From assembly GCA_903918315.1 (NCBI GenBank), contig CAIXEA010000152.1, forward strand, positions 18,797-82,796: a stretch of DNA of 64,000 nucleotides. Reading direction: 5' to 3'. The position numbers and the translations under genes were made by a program. Below are positions 1 through 10,123 of the stretch, piece by piece; positions within the stretch are counted from its first letter, which is position 1, and every line of letters starts with the position of its first letter. Under the pieces are notes generated by a model that did no database searches, was not told where the DNA came from, and worked only from the letters and a program-made list of their open reading frames with translations. Source of the DNA: an uncultured Acetobacteraceae bacterium (GTDB lineage Bacteria; Pseudomonadota; Alphaproteobacteria; Acetobacterales; Acetobacteraceae).

Positions 1-448
1 CGTAGGTATCGAAGCTCCAGACGATGGAGTTCGGGCTGCACTGCGCATCCGTCAACGCCGCCACGGTGGCGGAGGCGTTGAGCATCATCTTGTCCTTCTC
101 ACGCGCCACCTGGGCGACGGCCAGCGCCACTGAGGATGTGGGGACGTCGATCACCCCGTCCACGCCCTGATCGAACCACTGGCGCGCGATCGAAGCCGCG
201 ATGTCCGGCTTGTTCTGATGGTCCGCGCTGATGATTTCGACGTCGAAGCTGAGGTCGCTCTTCATTTCCTCCAGCGCCAACTGCGCGGCGGCGACCGAGG
301 TCGGGCCGGTGTTGTCGCGATAGGTGCCGGACAGATCGGTCAAAACCCCCAGCTTGATCGTCGGCCGACCCTGGGCGCGGGCGCCAATGAGCGGAACGGA
401 GGAGAGGGCGGCAGCGGTGCCAAGCAGGCCCCGGCGTGAAAGCGACAT
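1..448 (-). CDS. ABC transporter substrate-binding protein (branched-chain amino acid type), N-terminal part; continues beyond window
   Basis: Reverse-strand translation from ATG at 448: MSLSRRGLLGTAAALSSVPLIGARAQGRPTIKLGVLTDLSGTYRDNTGPTSVAAAQLA..., Tat-like signal plus typical LivK-like start. Confidence 0.8.
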   Translation of the reverse strand, partial: MSLSRRGLLGTAAALSSVPLIGARAQGRPTIKLGVLTDLSGTYRDNTGPTSVAAAQLALEEMKSDLSFDVEIISADHQNKPDIAASIARQWFDQGVDGVIDVPTSSVALAVAQVAREKDKMMLNASATVAALTDAQCSPNSIVWSFDTY

Positions 449-632
449 CGTTTGAGTCTCCCAGTTGGAGTATTTTGCTGATAACCGCGGGGATCGCGGG
501 TTTCAGGATCCGTGAAGCCGGCCTTCTACGCGGGAAAGCACGGGGGGCGTCAAGGGGTGGCACACGCGATCGATGAGGCCGGAACCCCCCTCCCAGGGGC
601 GGCAAAAGTTCGGCCGGCGGCGGGGGGATGTT

Positions 633-1499
633 TCACTTGTTCGCCGCCGCCGCCTTTTCCCGCCGCCGGTGCCAGCCCTCCATCAGTTGCAGCACCGTCG
701 CAGCCGTTTCCTCAATCGATCGGCGGGTCACGTCGATGACCGGCCAGCCGTGGCTGTTGCACATGCGGCGCGCCCAGAGCAGTTCCTGCTTCACCGCGTC
801 CTCATCGACATATTCCGTCCCGCCTTGCCGCGCGAAGCCGGCCTGGCCGCCCGCGCCGATCAGCCGGAGGCGATGGCGGCGGATTTCGATCAGGGCCTGG
901 TCGTCCAGGGTCAGGCCGATGACCGGACATTTCGCGGTGGCGAGGCCGGGGATTTCCGGCGTGCCAGGCACCAGCGGCACATTGGCCGCCTTGATCCCGC
1001 GATTGGCGAGGTAGAAACACGTCGGCGTCTTCGAACTGCGCGATACCCCGACGAGGATGACATCGGCCTCCGCCAGATTGGTGTGGGCCTGGCCATCGTC
1101 ATGCGCCAGCACGTAGTGCATGGCGTCGATGCGCTTGAAATAATCCACATTCAAAACGTATTGCCGTCCGGGGCGGGCGGCGGCGGTTTCACCGATATAT
1201 TCCTGCAACATGTTCATCACGGGATCGAGCACGTTCACGATCGGCAGGTTCAGTTGCTGGCAGGTTTTTTCCAGCTCCGAACGAAGCCCCTGATCGACGA
1301 TCGTCGATAGCACCGGGCCCGGCTCATGCTCGATGCCTTCAATCACGCGGTGCAACTGGAAGCGGGTGCGGATCAGGCTCCAGCGGTGATGCACGACATC
1401 GGCGTGCTCAAACTGCACCGTGGTGGCGCGGGCGAGCGAATTCAGCGTCTCCCCGGTCGCGTCGGAGACCAGATGCAGGTTGATTTTCTGAGTTTCCAT
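633..1499 (-). CDS. ppsR: Pyruvate, phosphate dikinase regulatory protein (PSRP/DUF299 kinase-phosphorylase)
   Basis: [25 protein letters not shown]..., [28 protein letters not shown] motifs. Confidence 0.9.
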   Translation of the reverse strand: METQKINLHLVSDATGETLNSLARATTVQFEHADVVHHRWSLIRTRFQLHRVIEGIEHEPGPVLSTIVDQGLRSELEKTCQQLNLPIVNVLDPVMNMLQEYIGETAAARPGRQYVLNVDYFKRIDAMHYVLAHDDGQAHTNLAEADVILVGVSRSSKTPTCFYLANRGIKAANVPLVPGTPEIPGLATAKCPVIGLTLDDQALIEIRRHRLRLIGAGGQAGFARQGGTEYVDEDAVKQELLWARRMCNSHGWPVIDVTRRSIEETAATVLQLMEGWHRRREKAAAANK

Positions 1500-1581
1500 G
1501 GATCGATGGTACTGGCGCGCCCCACCCTGTCAACGCATCTTTGCACGCGCTACGCTGGCACCAACCCAAGGAGAGGCCGCC

Positions 1582-3015
1582 ATGACATACGTCGCCCCCA
1601 ACTCCGTGCAGGCACGCGATATCGCCAGCATCGTACATCCGCAGACCAACCTCGCCACGCATATCACCCAGGGACCGGTGGTGATCGGCAGCGGCCAGGG
1701 TTGTTTCGTGACCGACGACAATGGGACCGAATTTCTCGACGCCGCGGCCGGGCTGTGGTGCGCCTCCCTCGGCTATGCATCCGAACGGCTGGCCCGCGTC
1801 GCCTATGAGCAAATGCGCAAGCTCGGCTATTACCACCTGTACCGCGGCACCACGAACGAGAACAGCGTCGATCTGGCGGAGAAGCTCCTGTCAATCGCGC
1901 CGGTGCCCATGAGCAAGGTGCTGTTCCAGTGCTCCGGCTCGGAAGCCAATGACACCGCCATCAAGCTGGTCTGGTACTACCATGCCGCCATCGGCAAACC
2001 GAACAAGCGCAAGATCATCGGCCGCCGGATGGGCTATCACGGCTCCACCACCGCCGCGATCAGCGCGTCCGGCAAAGCCGACATGCACGCCGATTTCGGC
2101 CTGCCCCTGCCGGGCTTCATCCATACCGAATACCCCCACTACTACCGCGACCATCAGGAAGGGGAGAGTGAGGAGCAATACGCCACCCGCCTGGCCGACG
2201 CCTTCGAGGCCCTGATCCTGCGCGAAGGCCCCGAGACCTGTGCCGCCTTCATCGGGGAGCCGGTGATGGGCGCCGGCGGCGGCCTGCCCCCGCCGCGCAC
2301 CTATTGGGACAAAATGCAGGCGGTGATCCGCAAATACGACCTGCTGTTCATCGCCGATGAGGTCATCTGCGGCTTCGGCCGCACCGGCAACATGTGGGGA
2401 TGCCAGACCTACGACCTGAAGCCGGACATGGTGTCCTGCGCCAAGGCCCTCTCGGCCGGGATGCAGCCGATCTCGGCGCTGATGATCAATCAGCGGGTGT
2501 TTGAGGCGATGCTGGATGAAAGCCGCAAACTCGGCAATTTCGCGCATGGTTTCACCTATGCGGGCCATCCCGTGACCACCGCCGTGGCGCTGGAAACGCT
2601 CCGCATCTACGACGAAATGGACATGATCGCGCATGTCCAGCGCGTCGGGCCCTATCTACAGGAAACCCTGGCGACGCTGATGGATCACCCTTTGGTGGGG
2701 GAAGTCCGGGGCATCGGCATGATCACGGGCATCGAACTGGTGGCCGACAAGGCCACCCGCGCCTTGTTCGACCCGGCCCGCAAAGTCGGCGCCAGAGTCG
2801 ACCATTTCGCCCGCAAGCATGGGCTGATCGCCCGCCTGATCGGGGATCGCGTCGCCTTCTCCCCGCCGCTCATCATCACCGAAGCCGAAATCGACGAAAT
2901 CGGCCGGCGGCTCCGGCTGGCGCTGGATGAGACCTGGGCGGAGCTACAGTCCGGCGCCTTACATCTCAGGCATCGTCGGCGTCGAAGCCCACAAGGCGCA
3001 GCGCGCGGCCCCTGA
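1582..3015 (+). CDS. Class III aminotransferase (aspartate aminotransferase family, omega-amino acid:pyruvate type)
   Basis: ORF 1498..3015; ATG 1582 after AAGGAGAGG; GEPVMGAGG, FIADEVICGFGRTG, CAKALSAGMQPISA PLP-lysine region. Confidence 0.88.
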   Translation: MTYVAPNSVQARDIASIVHPQTNLATHITQGPVVIGSGQGCFVTDDNGTEFLDAAAGLWCASLGYASERLARVAYEQMRKLGYYHLYRGTTNENSVDLAEKLLSIAPVPMSKVLFQCSGSEANDTAIKLVWYYHAAIGKPNKRKIIGRRMGYHGSTTAAISASGKADMHADFGLPLPGFIHTEYPHYYRDHQEGESEEQYATRLADAFEALILREGPETCAAFIGEPVMGAGGGLPPPRTYWDKMQAVIRKYDLLFIADEVICGFGRTGNMWGCQTYDLKPDMVSCAKALSAGMQPISALMINQRVFEAMLDESRKLGNFAHGFTYAGHPVTTAVALETLRIYDEMDMIAHVQRVGPYLQETLATLMDHPLVGEVRGIGMITGIELVADKATRALFDPARKVGARVDHFARKHGLIARLIGDRVAFSPPLIITEAEIDEIGRRLRLALDETWAELQSGALHLRHRRRRSPQGAARGP

Positions 3016-3964
3016 TCCCACGCAGCCCCGCCGCGTGGATCAGGGCGTCTTCCTGGCCGTGTGTGACCCAGACCTCTGACGCGCCGGTATCGTCCAGCGT
3101 CGCATTCAGCTCGGCCCAATCGGCATGGTCGGAGATGATCAGCGGCAGCTCCGCCCCACTGGCCCGGACGCGATGGCGCACGCGCATCCAGCCCGAGGCA
3201 TAGGCGATCACCGGATCAGTCAGATGATCGAGCGCCGAACCGGGCGGGGCCAGTACGATGGCACCGGCCAGTTCGTCCCGGGATGCGGCGCTGGCCAGCC
3301 GGGTGCGGCCGAGTTCAACCCCGAAGCCGCGATAGATCGTGCACATCGCCGCCAGCGCGCGATGCAGGAAAATCGGCTGATCCCAACCCGCGCCCCGCAG
3401 CAAGGCGATCAGGCGCTGGCACTTGCCCAGAGAATAGCAGCCGATGACATGGGTCCGGCGCGGGAACAGCGAAAGACTGTCCAGCACCCGTTGGATCTCC
3501 GCCGCCGCGGGCGGATGGAGGAAGACCGGCAGACCGAACGTGGCTTCCGTCACGAACACGTCGCAGGCGATGGGTTCGAAGGGCGCGCAGGTGGGATCCG
3601 CGGCGCGCTTGTAATCGCCGCTCACGACCGCGCGGCTGCCGCGATAGGCCATGGCGATCTGGGCGCTGCCCAGGATGTGGCCAGCCGGTTGCAGCCAGAC
3701 CTGGACCTCCCCGAGGGTGATGACCTCCCCATACGCCAGGGCTTGCTGGGTTCCGCCGGCCCGGCGTTCCCCCATGCGGGCCCGCATGACGGCCAGGGTT
3801 TCCTGCGTGGCCAGCACGGCGCGATGGCCCGGGCGGGCATGATCGGAATGGCCATGCGTGATGATCGCGCGATCCACCACCCGCACCGGGTCGATGAAGA
3901 ACCCGCCGGGCTCGCAATACAGGCCCTGTGGCAGCGGCTTCAGCCAGGTCTCGGGATGCGGCAT
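2966..3964 (-). CDS. Ligase-associated DNA exonuclease (metallo-beta-lactamase/beta-CASP fold)
   Basis: MPHPETWLKPLPQGLYCEPGGFFIDPVRVVDRAIITHGHSDHARPGH...; HGHSDH motif; divergent from the ligase-associated helicase. Confidence 0.85.
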   Translation of the reverse strand: MPHPETWLKPLPQGLYCEPGGFFIDPVRVVDRAIITHGHSDHARPGHRAVLATQETLAVMRARMGERRAGGTQQALAYGEVITLGEVQVWLQPAGHILGSAQIAMAYRGSRAVVSGDYKRAADPTCAPFEPIACDVFVTEATFGLPVFLHPPAAAEIQRVLDSLSLFPRRTHVIGCYSLGKCQRLIALLRGAGWDQPIFLHRALAAMCTIYRGFGVELGRTRLASAASRDELAGAIVLAPPGSALDHLTDPVIAYASGWMRVRHRVRASGAELPLIISDHADWAELNATLDDTGASEVWVTHGQEDALIHAAGLRGIRGRALRLVGFDADDA

Positions 3965-4022
3965 GGGTGGCATCATGGACCGCAATGGCAGGGTCTGTCG
4001 CGTTGTGCCTATGCTCCGCCGC

Positions 4023-6503
4023 ATGACGGAACCATTAACAGGGTCATTGCCGGAACCCTTCGCGGGTTGGTTCGCCGCCCAGGGCTGGACGCCAAGGGCG
4101 CATCAATGCGCCATGCTCGACGCCAGCCGGGCGGGCGACAGCGTGCTGCTGATCGCCCCCACCGGCGGCGGCAAGACTTTGGCCGGGTTCCTGCCCAGCC
4201 TGGTGGCGCTCACGGAAACGCCCGTCGAAACCCTGCACACGCTCTACATCAGCCCCCTGAAGGCGCTGGCCACCGATATCGCGCGCAACCTGATGCGGCC
4301 GGTGGACGATATGCGGCTGCCCATCCGCATCGAGACCCGCACCGGCGATACGCCGGCCAACCGCCGCGCCCGGCAAAAAGAGCGCCCGCCGCAGATCCTG
4401 CTGACCACGCCGGAAAGCCTGGCGGTGCTGCTGTCGCTGGCGGACGCGGAGGCATTCTTCCGGCATCTGTCCTGCGTGGTGATGGATGAGGTCCACGCCC
4501 TCGCCGGGACCAAGCGTGGCGACCAGCTGGCCCTGGGCGTGGCGCGGCTGCGGACACTGGCGCCGGGGATGCGTTGCGTCGGCCTGTCGGCGACCGTCGC
4601 GCATCCCGATGCGATCCAGGCCTTCGTGGGGGCGCGGCGGGTGATCGCCGTGGCCGACGGCGCGCCGCCGCACCTGTCCGTCATGATCCCACCGGGCGAA
4701 CTGTCCTGGGCCGGGCATATGGGCCTCGATTCCGCCCCGCAGGTCATGGCCCGCATCGCCAGCACGGCCATGACGATCGTGTTCGTCAATACCCGCGCCC
4801 AGGCCGAGCTGATGTTTCAGGCGCTCTGGAAGATCAATGACGCCACGCTGCCCATCGCCCTGCATCACGGATCGCTGGAAATCGAGCAGCGGCGCAAGGT
4901 GGAGGCGGCGATGGCGGCCGGGCGGCTGCGGGCGGTGGTGGCGACGTCCTCCCTGGACCTCGGCATCGACTGGGGCGGCGTCGATCAGGTCATCCAGGTC
5001 GGCGCCCCCAAGGGGGTGTCCCGCCTGTTGCAGCGGGTCGGGCGTTCGAACCACCGGATGGATGAGGCCTCCCGCGCCATCCTGGTCCCCGCCAACCGGT
5101 TCGAGGTTCTGGAGTGCGAAGCCGCCATCCTGGGTGTTGCAGCGCATGAGCTCGACGGCGATCCGCCGCGCCCCGGCGGGCTGGACGTTCTGGCGCAGCA
5201 TCTGCTGGGGCTCGCCTGCGCGGCCCCGTTCCTGCCGGACGATGTCTATCAGGAGGTCATTTCGGCCGCGCCCTACGCGAACTTGTCCCGCTCGGACTTC
5301 GACGACGTGCTGGCCTATGTCGAACATGGCGGCTACGCGCTGGCGGCGTACGAACAATGGCACAAATTGTTTCGCGACAGTGAGGGGCGGATGCACGTCC
5401 GCTCCGCCCGCATCGCCGCGCAGCACCGCATGAATATCGGCACCATCGTCGAGGCACCGCTGCTGAAAGTACGGCTGGTGTCAGGCCGATCGCGGATCGG
5501 ACCGACATTGGGGGAGATCGAGGAGTATTTCGTGGGCCTGCTGCGCCCCGGCGACACCTTCATGTTCGCGGGGCGCTTGTTACGCTTTCTACGGCTGCAT
5601 GAAATGGTCGTCGAATGCAGCGAAGGCGGCACCGGGGAGCCGATGGTGCCGGCCTATGAGGGCGGGCGCATGCCGCTGACCACGAACCTCGCGGATCGGG
5701 TCCGGGGATTGCTGCAGAACCCCGGCCGCTGGGATGTCTTCCCCGAACAGGTGCAAGACTGGTTGCGCATGCAGCGGGCCTTCTCCCGCATGCCCGGCCG
5801 CAACGATTTGCTGGTGGAAACCTTTCCGCGCGGGGATCGGTGGTACCTCGTCGCCTATTGTTTCGAGGGCCGCAACGCCCATCAGACCCTCGGCATGCTG
5901 ATCACCAAACGCATGGAGCGGTTCGGCTTCGCGCCGCTTGGCTTCGTGGCCACCGACTATGTCCTGGGGATCTGGTCGGTGCATCCGCCCCGCGACGTCG
6001 CCCGGTTGTTCGATGAGGACATGCTCGGTGACGACCTGGAAAGCTGGATGGCCGACAGCTCGATGCTGAAGCGCACCTTCCGCAACGTCGCCGTGATCGC
6101 CGGGCTGATCCAGCGCAACCATCCGGGGGCCGAGAAGACCCGCAAGGCGGTCACGGTGAACGCTGATCTGATCTACAACGTGCTGCGTCAGCATCAGCCG
6201 GATCACATTCTGCTGCGCGCAACCCGGGCCGACGCGGCGTCCGGCCTGATCGACGCCGGACGCATCGCGGCCATGCTGAAGCGGGTCAAAGGCCGCATCG
6301 TGCACATGGTTCTGTCGCGCGTGTCACCGCTGGCGGTGCCGGTGCTGCTGGAAATCGGGCGGGAGAGCGTGCGCACCGGCGATAACGAAGACGCGCTGCT
6401 GGCGGAGGCCGAGGCCATCATCGCCGAAGCGGCCGGCACGCGGGAACCACCCAGACCCAAGGCGGCCCGCCGCCGCGCGGCGCAGGGGGATTTGTTCGGG
6501 TAA
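4023..6503 (+). CDS. Ligase-associated DNA damage response DEXH box helicase (Lhr-like)
   Basis: APTGGGKTLAGFLPSL (Walker A), VVMDEVHALAG (DEVH), LQRVGRSNHR (motif VI). Confidence 0.88.
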   Translation: MTEPLTGSLPEPFAGWFAAQGWTPRAHQCAMLDASRAGDSVLLIAPTGGGKTLAGFLPSLVALTETPVETLHTLYISPLKALATDIARNLMRPVDDMRLPIRIETRTGDTPANRRARQKERPPQILLTTPESLAVLLSLADAEAFFRHLSCVVMDEVHALAGTKRGDQLALGVARLRTLAPGMRCVGLSATVAHPDAIQAFVGARRVIAVADGAPPHLSVMIPPGELSWAGHMGLDSAPQVMARIASTAMTIVFVNTRAQAELMFQALWKINDATLPIALHHGSLEIEQRRKVEAAMAAGRLRAVVATSSLDLGIDWGGVDQVIQVGAPKGVSRLLQRVGRSNHRMDEASRAILVPANRFEVLECEAAILGVAAHELDGDPPRPGGLDVLAQHLLGLACAAPFLPDDVYQEVISAAPYANLSRSDFDDVLAYVEHGGYALAAYEQWHKLFRDSEGRMHVRSARIAAQHRMNIGTIVEAPLLKVRLVSGRSRIGPTLGEIEEYFVGLLRPGDTFMFAGRLLRFLRLHEMVVECSEGGTGEPMVPAYEGGRMPLTTNLADRVRGLLQNPGRWDVFPEQVQDWLRMQRAFSRMPGRNDLLVETFPRGDRWYLVAYCFEGRNAHQTLGMLITKRMERFGFAPLGFVATDYVLGIWSVHPPRDVARLFDEDMLGDDLESWMADSSMLKRTFRNVAVIAGLIQRNHPGAEKTRKAVTVNADLIYNVLRQHQPDHILLRATRADAASGLIDAGRIAAMLKRVKGRIVHMVLSRVSPLAVPVLLEIGRESVRTGDNEDALLAEAEAIIAEAAGTREPPRPKAARRRAAQGDLFG

Positions 6504-6508
6504 GCCGG

Positions 6509-7714
6509 TCAGCCGAATCCGGCCAGCGCGAAGGGCCGCAAATCGTATTGTTGCTCCTTCGGGTCGCCTATCATTCCGGCGATGGCATCGCCGATGCCGG
6601 CGGAGTGTTTGAAGCCGTGACCGGAACAAGCGGACACGACCATGACCCGGCTCATGGCGGGATGCCAGTCGATCAGGAAGTTCACACCCGGTGCTTCGGT
6701 GTACAGGCAGGTTTTCACCGCCGTCAGCCGGGGGGACACGCCAGCGAACCGGCCTTCGACGAAGGCGCTGTGGAAGGCCGCGATCTCCCCGCCGGTGACG
6801 CCGGACTTCCTTGCGTCGGGATCGGTCCAGGCGGTGCGCCGCTCATCGGCGATCTTGACGCCGGTCGCGCCATGCGGCGTCGGGAATCCGTAGACATGCC
6901 CGCCGCCATGCGCGAAATGGCGGATATAGGTTGGGCATTTTTCGGGTTCGTACAACGACGGCTCATCGGCCTCAAACCAGTGCAAGACCTGACGGGTCGG
7001 GCGCAGCAGCCGATCGAAGGGGGCGCCGAGGAGTTTGGCGGTCCAGGCGCCGGCGGTGACGATGGCGAAATCGGCCTCGATCATACCGGCGGTGGTTTCG
7101 ATCCGGACCCACGGGGTGCCCTGCGTCACGTCCAACACGACCGTGTTCGGAAGGACCGTGGCGCCGGCCCGCCGGGCTTCTTGCAGTTGCACGCGGATGC
7201 AGGCCTCGGGGTAAACGAAGCCCGCGCCAGGTTCGTAATAGGCTTCGTCGCGGTCATCGAGCCCGGTGAATTGCGGGAAGCGGCCGGCCAGTGCCGCGCG
7301 ATCCAGGATTGCGTGCTCGATCCCATAGGTCTCCGCCACTTCGCGCGAGCGGCCGAAGAAGCGGGGCTTGTTGGGGTCGCCGGCGTCCTGCTCCTGCCCG
7401 ATCACGACGCAGCCGCAATTGACCATCAGGGTTTCGCTGGTTTTCGCTTCGAGCTGACGCCAGATCTCATGGGAGCGGATGGCGAAAGGGGCGAAGGCCG
7501 GCCCTTCCCCGACGCCGAGTCGGGTGATTCGGGTTTCGCCATGGGACGAGCCCTGATCATGCGGCGGATCGAAGCGATCGATCCCGATGGCGGCGATGCC
7601 GCGCTGCGCGAGTTGATAGAGCGTGGCGGCGCCCATCGCGCCGAGGCCGATGACCACGGCCCCGTATCGTCTCCCCGCGACTGGCATCGGCACCCTCCTT
7701 CGGTCGTTCGCCAT
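6509..7714 (-). CDS. solA: FAD-dependent oxidoreductase, N-methyl-L-tryptophan/sarcosine oxidase-like
   Basis: YGAVVIGLGAMGAATLYQLAQRG dinucleotide-binding motif; SSHGETRITR; CSGHGFKHSAGIGDAIAGMI. Confidence 0.8.
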   Translation of the reverse strand: MANDRRRVPMPVAGRRYGAVVIGLGAMGAATLYQLAQRGIAAIGIDRFDPPHDQGSSHGETRITRLGVGEGPAFAPFAIRSHEIWRQLEAKTSETLMVNCGCVVIGQEQDAGDPNKPRFFGRSREVAETYGIEHAILDRAALAGRFPQFTGLDDRDEAYYEPGAGFVYPEACIRVQLQEARRAGATVLPNTVVLDVTQGTPWVRIETTAGMIEADFAIVTAGAWTAKLLGAPFDRLLRPTRQVLHWFEADEPSLYEPEKCPTYIRHFAHGGGHVYGFPTPHGATGVKIADERRTAWTDPDARKSGVTGGEIAAFHSAFVEGRFAGVSPRLTAVKTCLYTEAPGVNFLIDWHPAMSRVMVVSACSGHGFKHSAGIGDAIAGMIGDPKEQQYDLRPFALAGFG

Positions 7715-7787
7715 GGCGGAAGCTTAACACCACCGCCAGTCCGCACGCCACGCGCCCAGGCCGAGGCCGGATCCGGCGGGGCCGCTT

Positions 7788-8267
7788 TCACCCGCGCCCC
7801 GCGGGGGCACTTTCACCCATCAGCACGTACACGGCGGCGACGCCCAGCACGCAGGCGATGGCGCGCCGGCGGGTGAAACGCTCCCCCAGGAAAGGGGCCG
7901 CACCGGCGGCGGTGACCACGGGAATCAGTCCGACGACCAGGCCCGCCGCACCGGCCGGCATCCCGGCCGCGAGGCCGGCGTAGATGCCCGCGTAGTGCCC
8001 GCCCTGTAACAGCAGCCCGATGATCGCGGCATGCACCAACGCCATGCCGCGGGGCCAGGGCGCGCGGAACAGCCAGGCGAGCGCTGTCAGAAGCCCCGTG
8101 GCAAGGGCGAAGCGCAACGCCGTCACGGCGAAAGGGGGACCATGCCGGAGCGCGAGGGACCCGATGACGACCGCCGAGCTCCAGAGCGGGACGAAGGCGG
8201 CGCTGACCCAGATCGTGGGACTCGCGGAAGGGGGATTGGTCATCCGTGCGCCTGTGTCCGTGGCCAT
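7788..8267 (-). CDS. EamA/DMT-family transporter, single-domain (half-size or truncated)
   Basis: PTIWVSAAFVPLWSSAVVIGSLALRHGPPFAVTALRFALA... typical EamA start; only about 159 aa, one EamA repeat. Confidence 0.65.
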   Translation of the reverse strand: MATDTGARMTNPPSASPTIWVSAAFVPLWSSAVVIGSLALRHGPPFAVTALRFALATGLLTALAWLFRAPWPRGMALVHAAIIGLLLQGGHYAGIYAGLAAGMPAGAAGLVVGLIPVVTAAGAAPFLGERFTRRRAIACVLGVAAVYVLMGESAPAGRG

Positions 8268-8507
8268 TCCGCTTGCGAATAATGATCACGGCGTCTGCCG
8301 GGCGCAGGGTAACCGCGGTGCCGGGCCCTGAGCAAGACCGACGGTCCGGTGCGCGCCGAAGCGGGGATTCCACCCGCGCCCCAGCGCGACGCATTCACCC
8401 GAAACCATTTGTCACGCCGCCTCCATGCTTGCACTGTGCACGACAGTTCGCTAACCCTGATGGTAGCGTTAACACACCGGCGAGAATGGCCGGAGACGGA
8501 GGAAACA

Positions 8508-9494
8508 ATGTTCAGCAGACGCCATGCGTTCGGCCTCGCCACGGCCGCCCTTCTGGCCGCCAGCCCCGCGCTGGCGCAGCAGAAAATGGTCTTCAAGGCC
8601 TCCGACGTGCACCCGGAGGGCTACCCGACCGTGACCGCGGTCGAAAGCCTCGGCACCAAGCTGGAAAAGGCCACCGCCGGGCGGCTATCCGTGCAGATGT
8701 ATGCCTCCATGCAGCTTGGCGGCGAGAAGGAAGCCATCGAACAGGCCCAGATCGGCGCCATCGCGATCGCCCGTGTCAGCGTCGGCGCGCTGGGCCCGGT
8801 GGTGAATGATCTGAACGTGCTCAACCTGCCGTTCCTGTTCCGCGACACCAAGCATGCCCAGACCGTGCTGGACGGCGCCATCGGGCAGGAACTGCTGGAC
8901 GCCGTGACCAACCATCCGACCGCCGGGATCATCGGCCTCGCCTGGATGGATGCGGGCTCGCGCAGCATGTACGACACCAAGCGCCCGATTAAGTCGATCG
9001 AGGACCTCAAGGGCCTGAAAGTCCGCGTCATGGGCAATCCCATGTTCGTGGAGATGATGAACGCGCTCGGCGGCAATGGCGTGGCCATGGGCTATGACCA
9101 GGTGTTCACCGCGCTGCAGACCGGCGTGGTCGATGGGGCGGAGAACAACCCCCCCAGCTTCGTCTTCGACAACCACTTCCAGGTCGCGAAATACTACACC
9201 CTGACCGAGCATCTGATCGTGCCGGAGATGGTGGTGTTCTCCAAGCGCGTCTGGAACACGCTGTCCAAGGAAGACCAGGCCCTGCTGCTGAAATTCGGCA
9301 AGGAAGCGCAGGCGGAAGAGCGCGGGCTGTGGAACATCTATCAGCAGACCGCGCTGGATAAGATGAAGGCCGCCGGGATCATCATCGAGCCGATCGCCGA
9401 CAAGAAGCCATTCCAGGACGCGGTGAAGCCGGTGTGGGACAAGTATGGCCCGAAATTCGCTGAGATGATCAAGCGGATCCAGGCGGTTCAGTAA
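8508..9494 (+). CDS. dctP: TRAP transporter substrate-binding protein DctP
   Basis: MFSRRHAFGLATAALLAASPALAQ signal; DLKGLKVRVMGNPMFVEMMNALGGNGVAMGYDQVFTALQTGVVDGAENNPPSF. Confidence 0.92.
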   Translation: MFSRRHAFGLATAALLAASPALAQQKMVFKASDVHPEGYPTVTAVESLGTKLEKATAGRLSVQMYASMQLGGEKEAIEQAQIGAIAIARVSVGALGPVVNDLNVLNLPFLFRDTKHAQTVLDGAIGQELLDAVTNHPTAGIIGLAWMDAGSRSMYDTKRPIKSIEDLKGLKVRVMGNPMFVEMMNALGGNGVAMGYDQVFTALQTGVVDGAENNPPSFVFDNHFQVAKYYTLTEHLIVPEMVVFSKRVWNTLSKEDQALLLKFGKEAQAEERGLWNIYQQTALDKMKAAGIIIEPIADKKPFQDAVKPVWDKYGPKFAEMIKRIQAVQ

Positions 9495-9514
9495 GGCGCA
9501 TCTGCCACATCCAT

Positions 9515-9587
9515 CATCCTCGGGCGTGACCCGGGGACCACCCCAAGCACGGTGCCGGAACGGGTCCTCGGGTCACGCCCGAGGATG
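9515..9587. repeat. REP-like intergenic palindrome between dctP and dctQ
   Basis: 19-bp perfect inverted arms CATCCTCGGGCGTGACCCG / CGGGTCACGCCCGAGGATG. Confidence 0.85.
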
Positions 9588-9609
9588 ACGAACCGGGGGA
9601 ACGAAACCG

Positions 9610-10122
9610 ATGACCAACCTCTACCGCCGCGCGATGGACGCGCTCTATCTGGGCTGCGTCCTGCTGGCCGGGATCGCGATGGTGCTGATCTCCGTTGTTG
9701 TCCCCTGGGGCGTGTTCACCCGCTACGGGCTGAACAGCGCCTCGTCCTGGCCGGAGGCGATGGCGATCCTGCTGTCGATCGTCCTGACCTTCTTCGGCGC
9801 CGCCGCCTGCTACCGCCTGGGCCTGCATATGCGGGTGTCCTTCGTGCGCGATCACCTGCCGGTGCCGCTCGCCAGAGTGTCAGACCTGCTGGCTGAACTC
9901 CTGATGCTGGCGGTCGGGATGTTCATGACCGTCAACGGCTTCGCCCTCTGCCAGACCACCTGGAACCAGTCGATCGCGGAGTTCCCGGCCCTGTCCGTCG
10001 GCCTGACCTATCTGCCGATCCCGCTGGGCGGCATCTGCCTGATGCTGTTCGTGATTGAGCATGTCTGGATCGGGCGGGCGCCGGATCCCTTCGCTTCCGA
10101 AACCGGACATGGGGGGCACTGA
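9610..10122 (+). CDS. dctQ: TRAP transporter small permease
   Basis: 170 aa, four hydrophobic segments, between DctP and DctM. Confidence 0.88.
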   Translation: MTNLYRRAMDALYLGCVLLAGIAMVLISVVVPWGVFTRYGLNSASSWPEAMAILLSIVLTFFGAAACYRLGLHMRVSFVRDHLPVPLARVSDLLAELLMLAVGMFMTVNGFALCQTTWNQSIAEFPALSVGLTYLPIPLGGICLMLFVIEHVWIGRAPDPFASETGHGGH

Positions 10123-10123
10123 G

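Noticed and set aside
4044-5426. 460-aa minus-strand ORF
   Set aside because: Antisense to the DEXH helicase; composition not protein-like.
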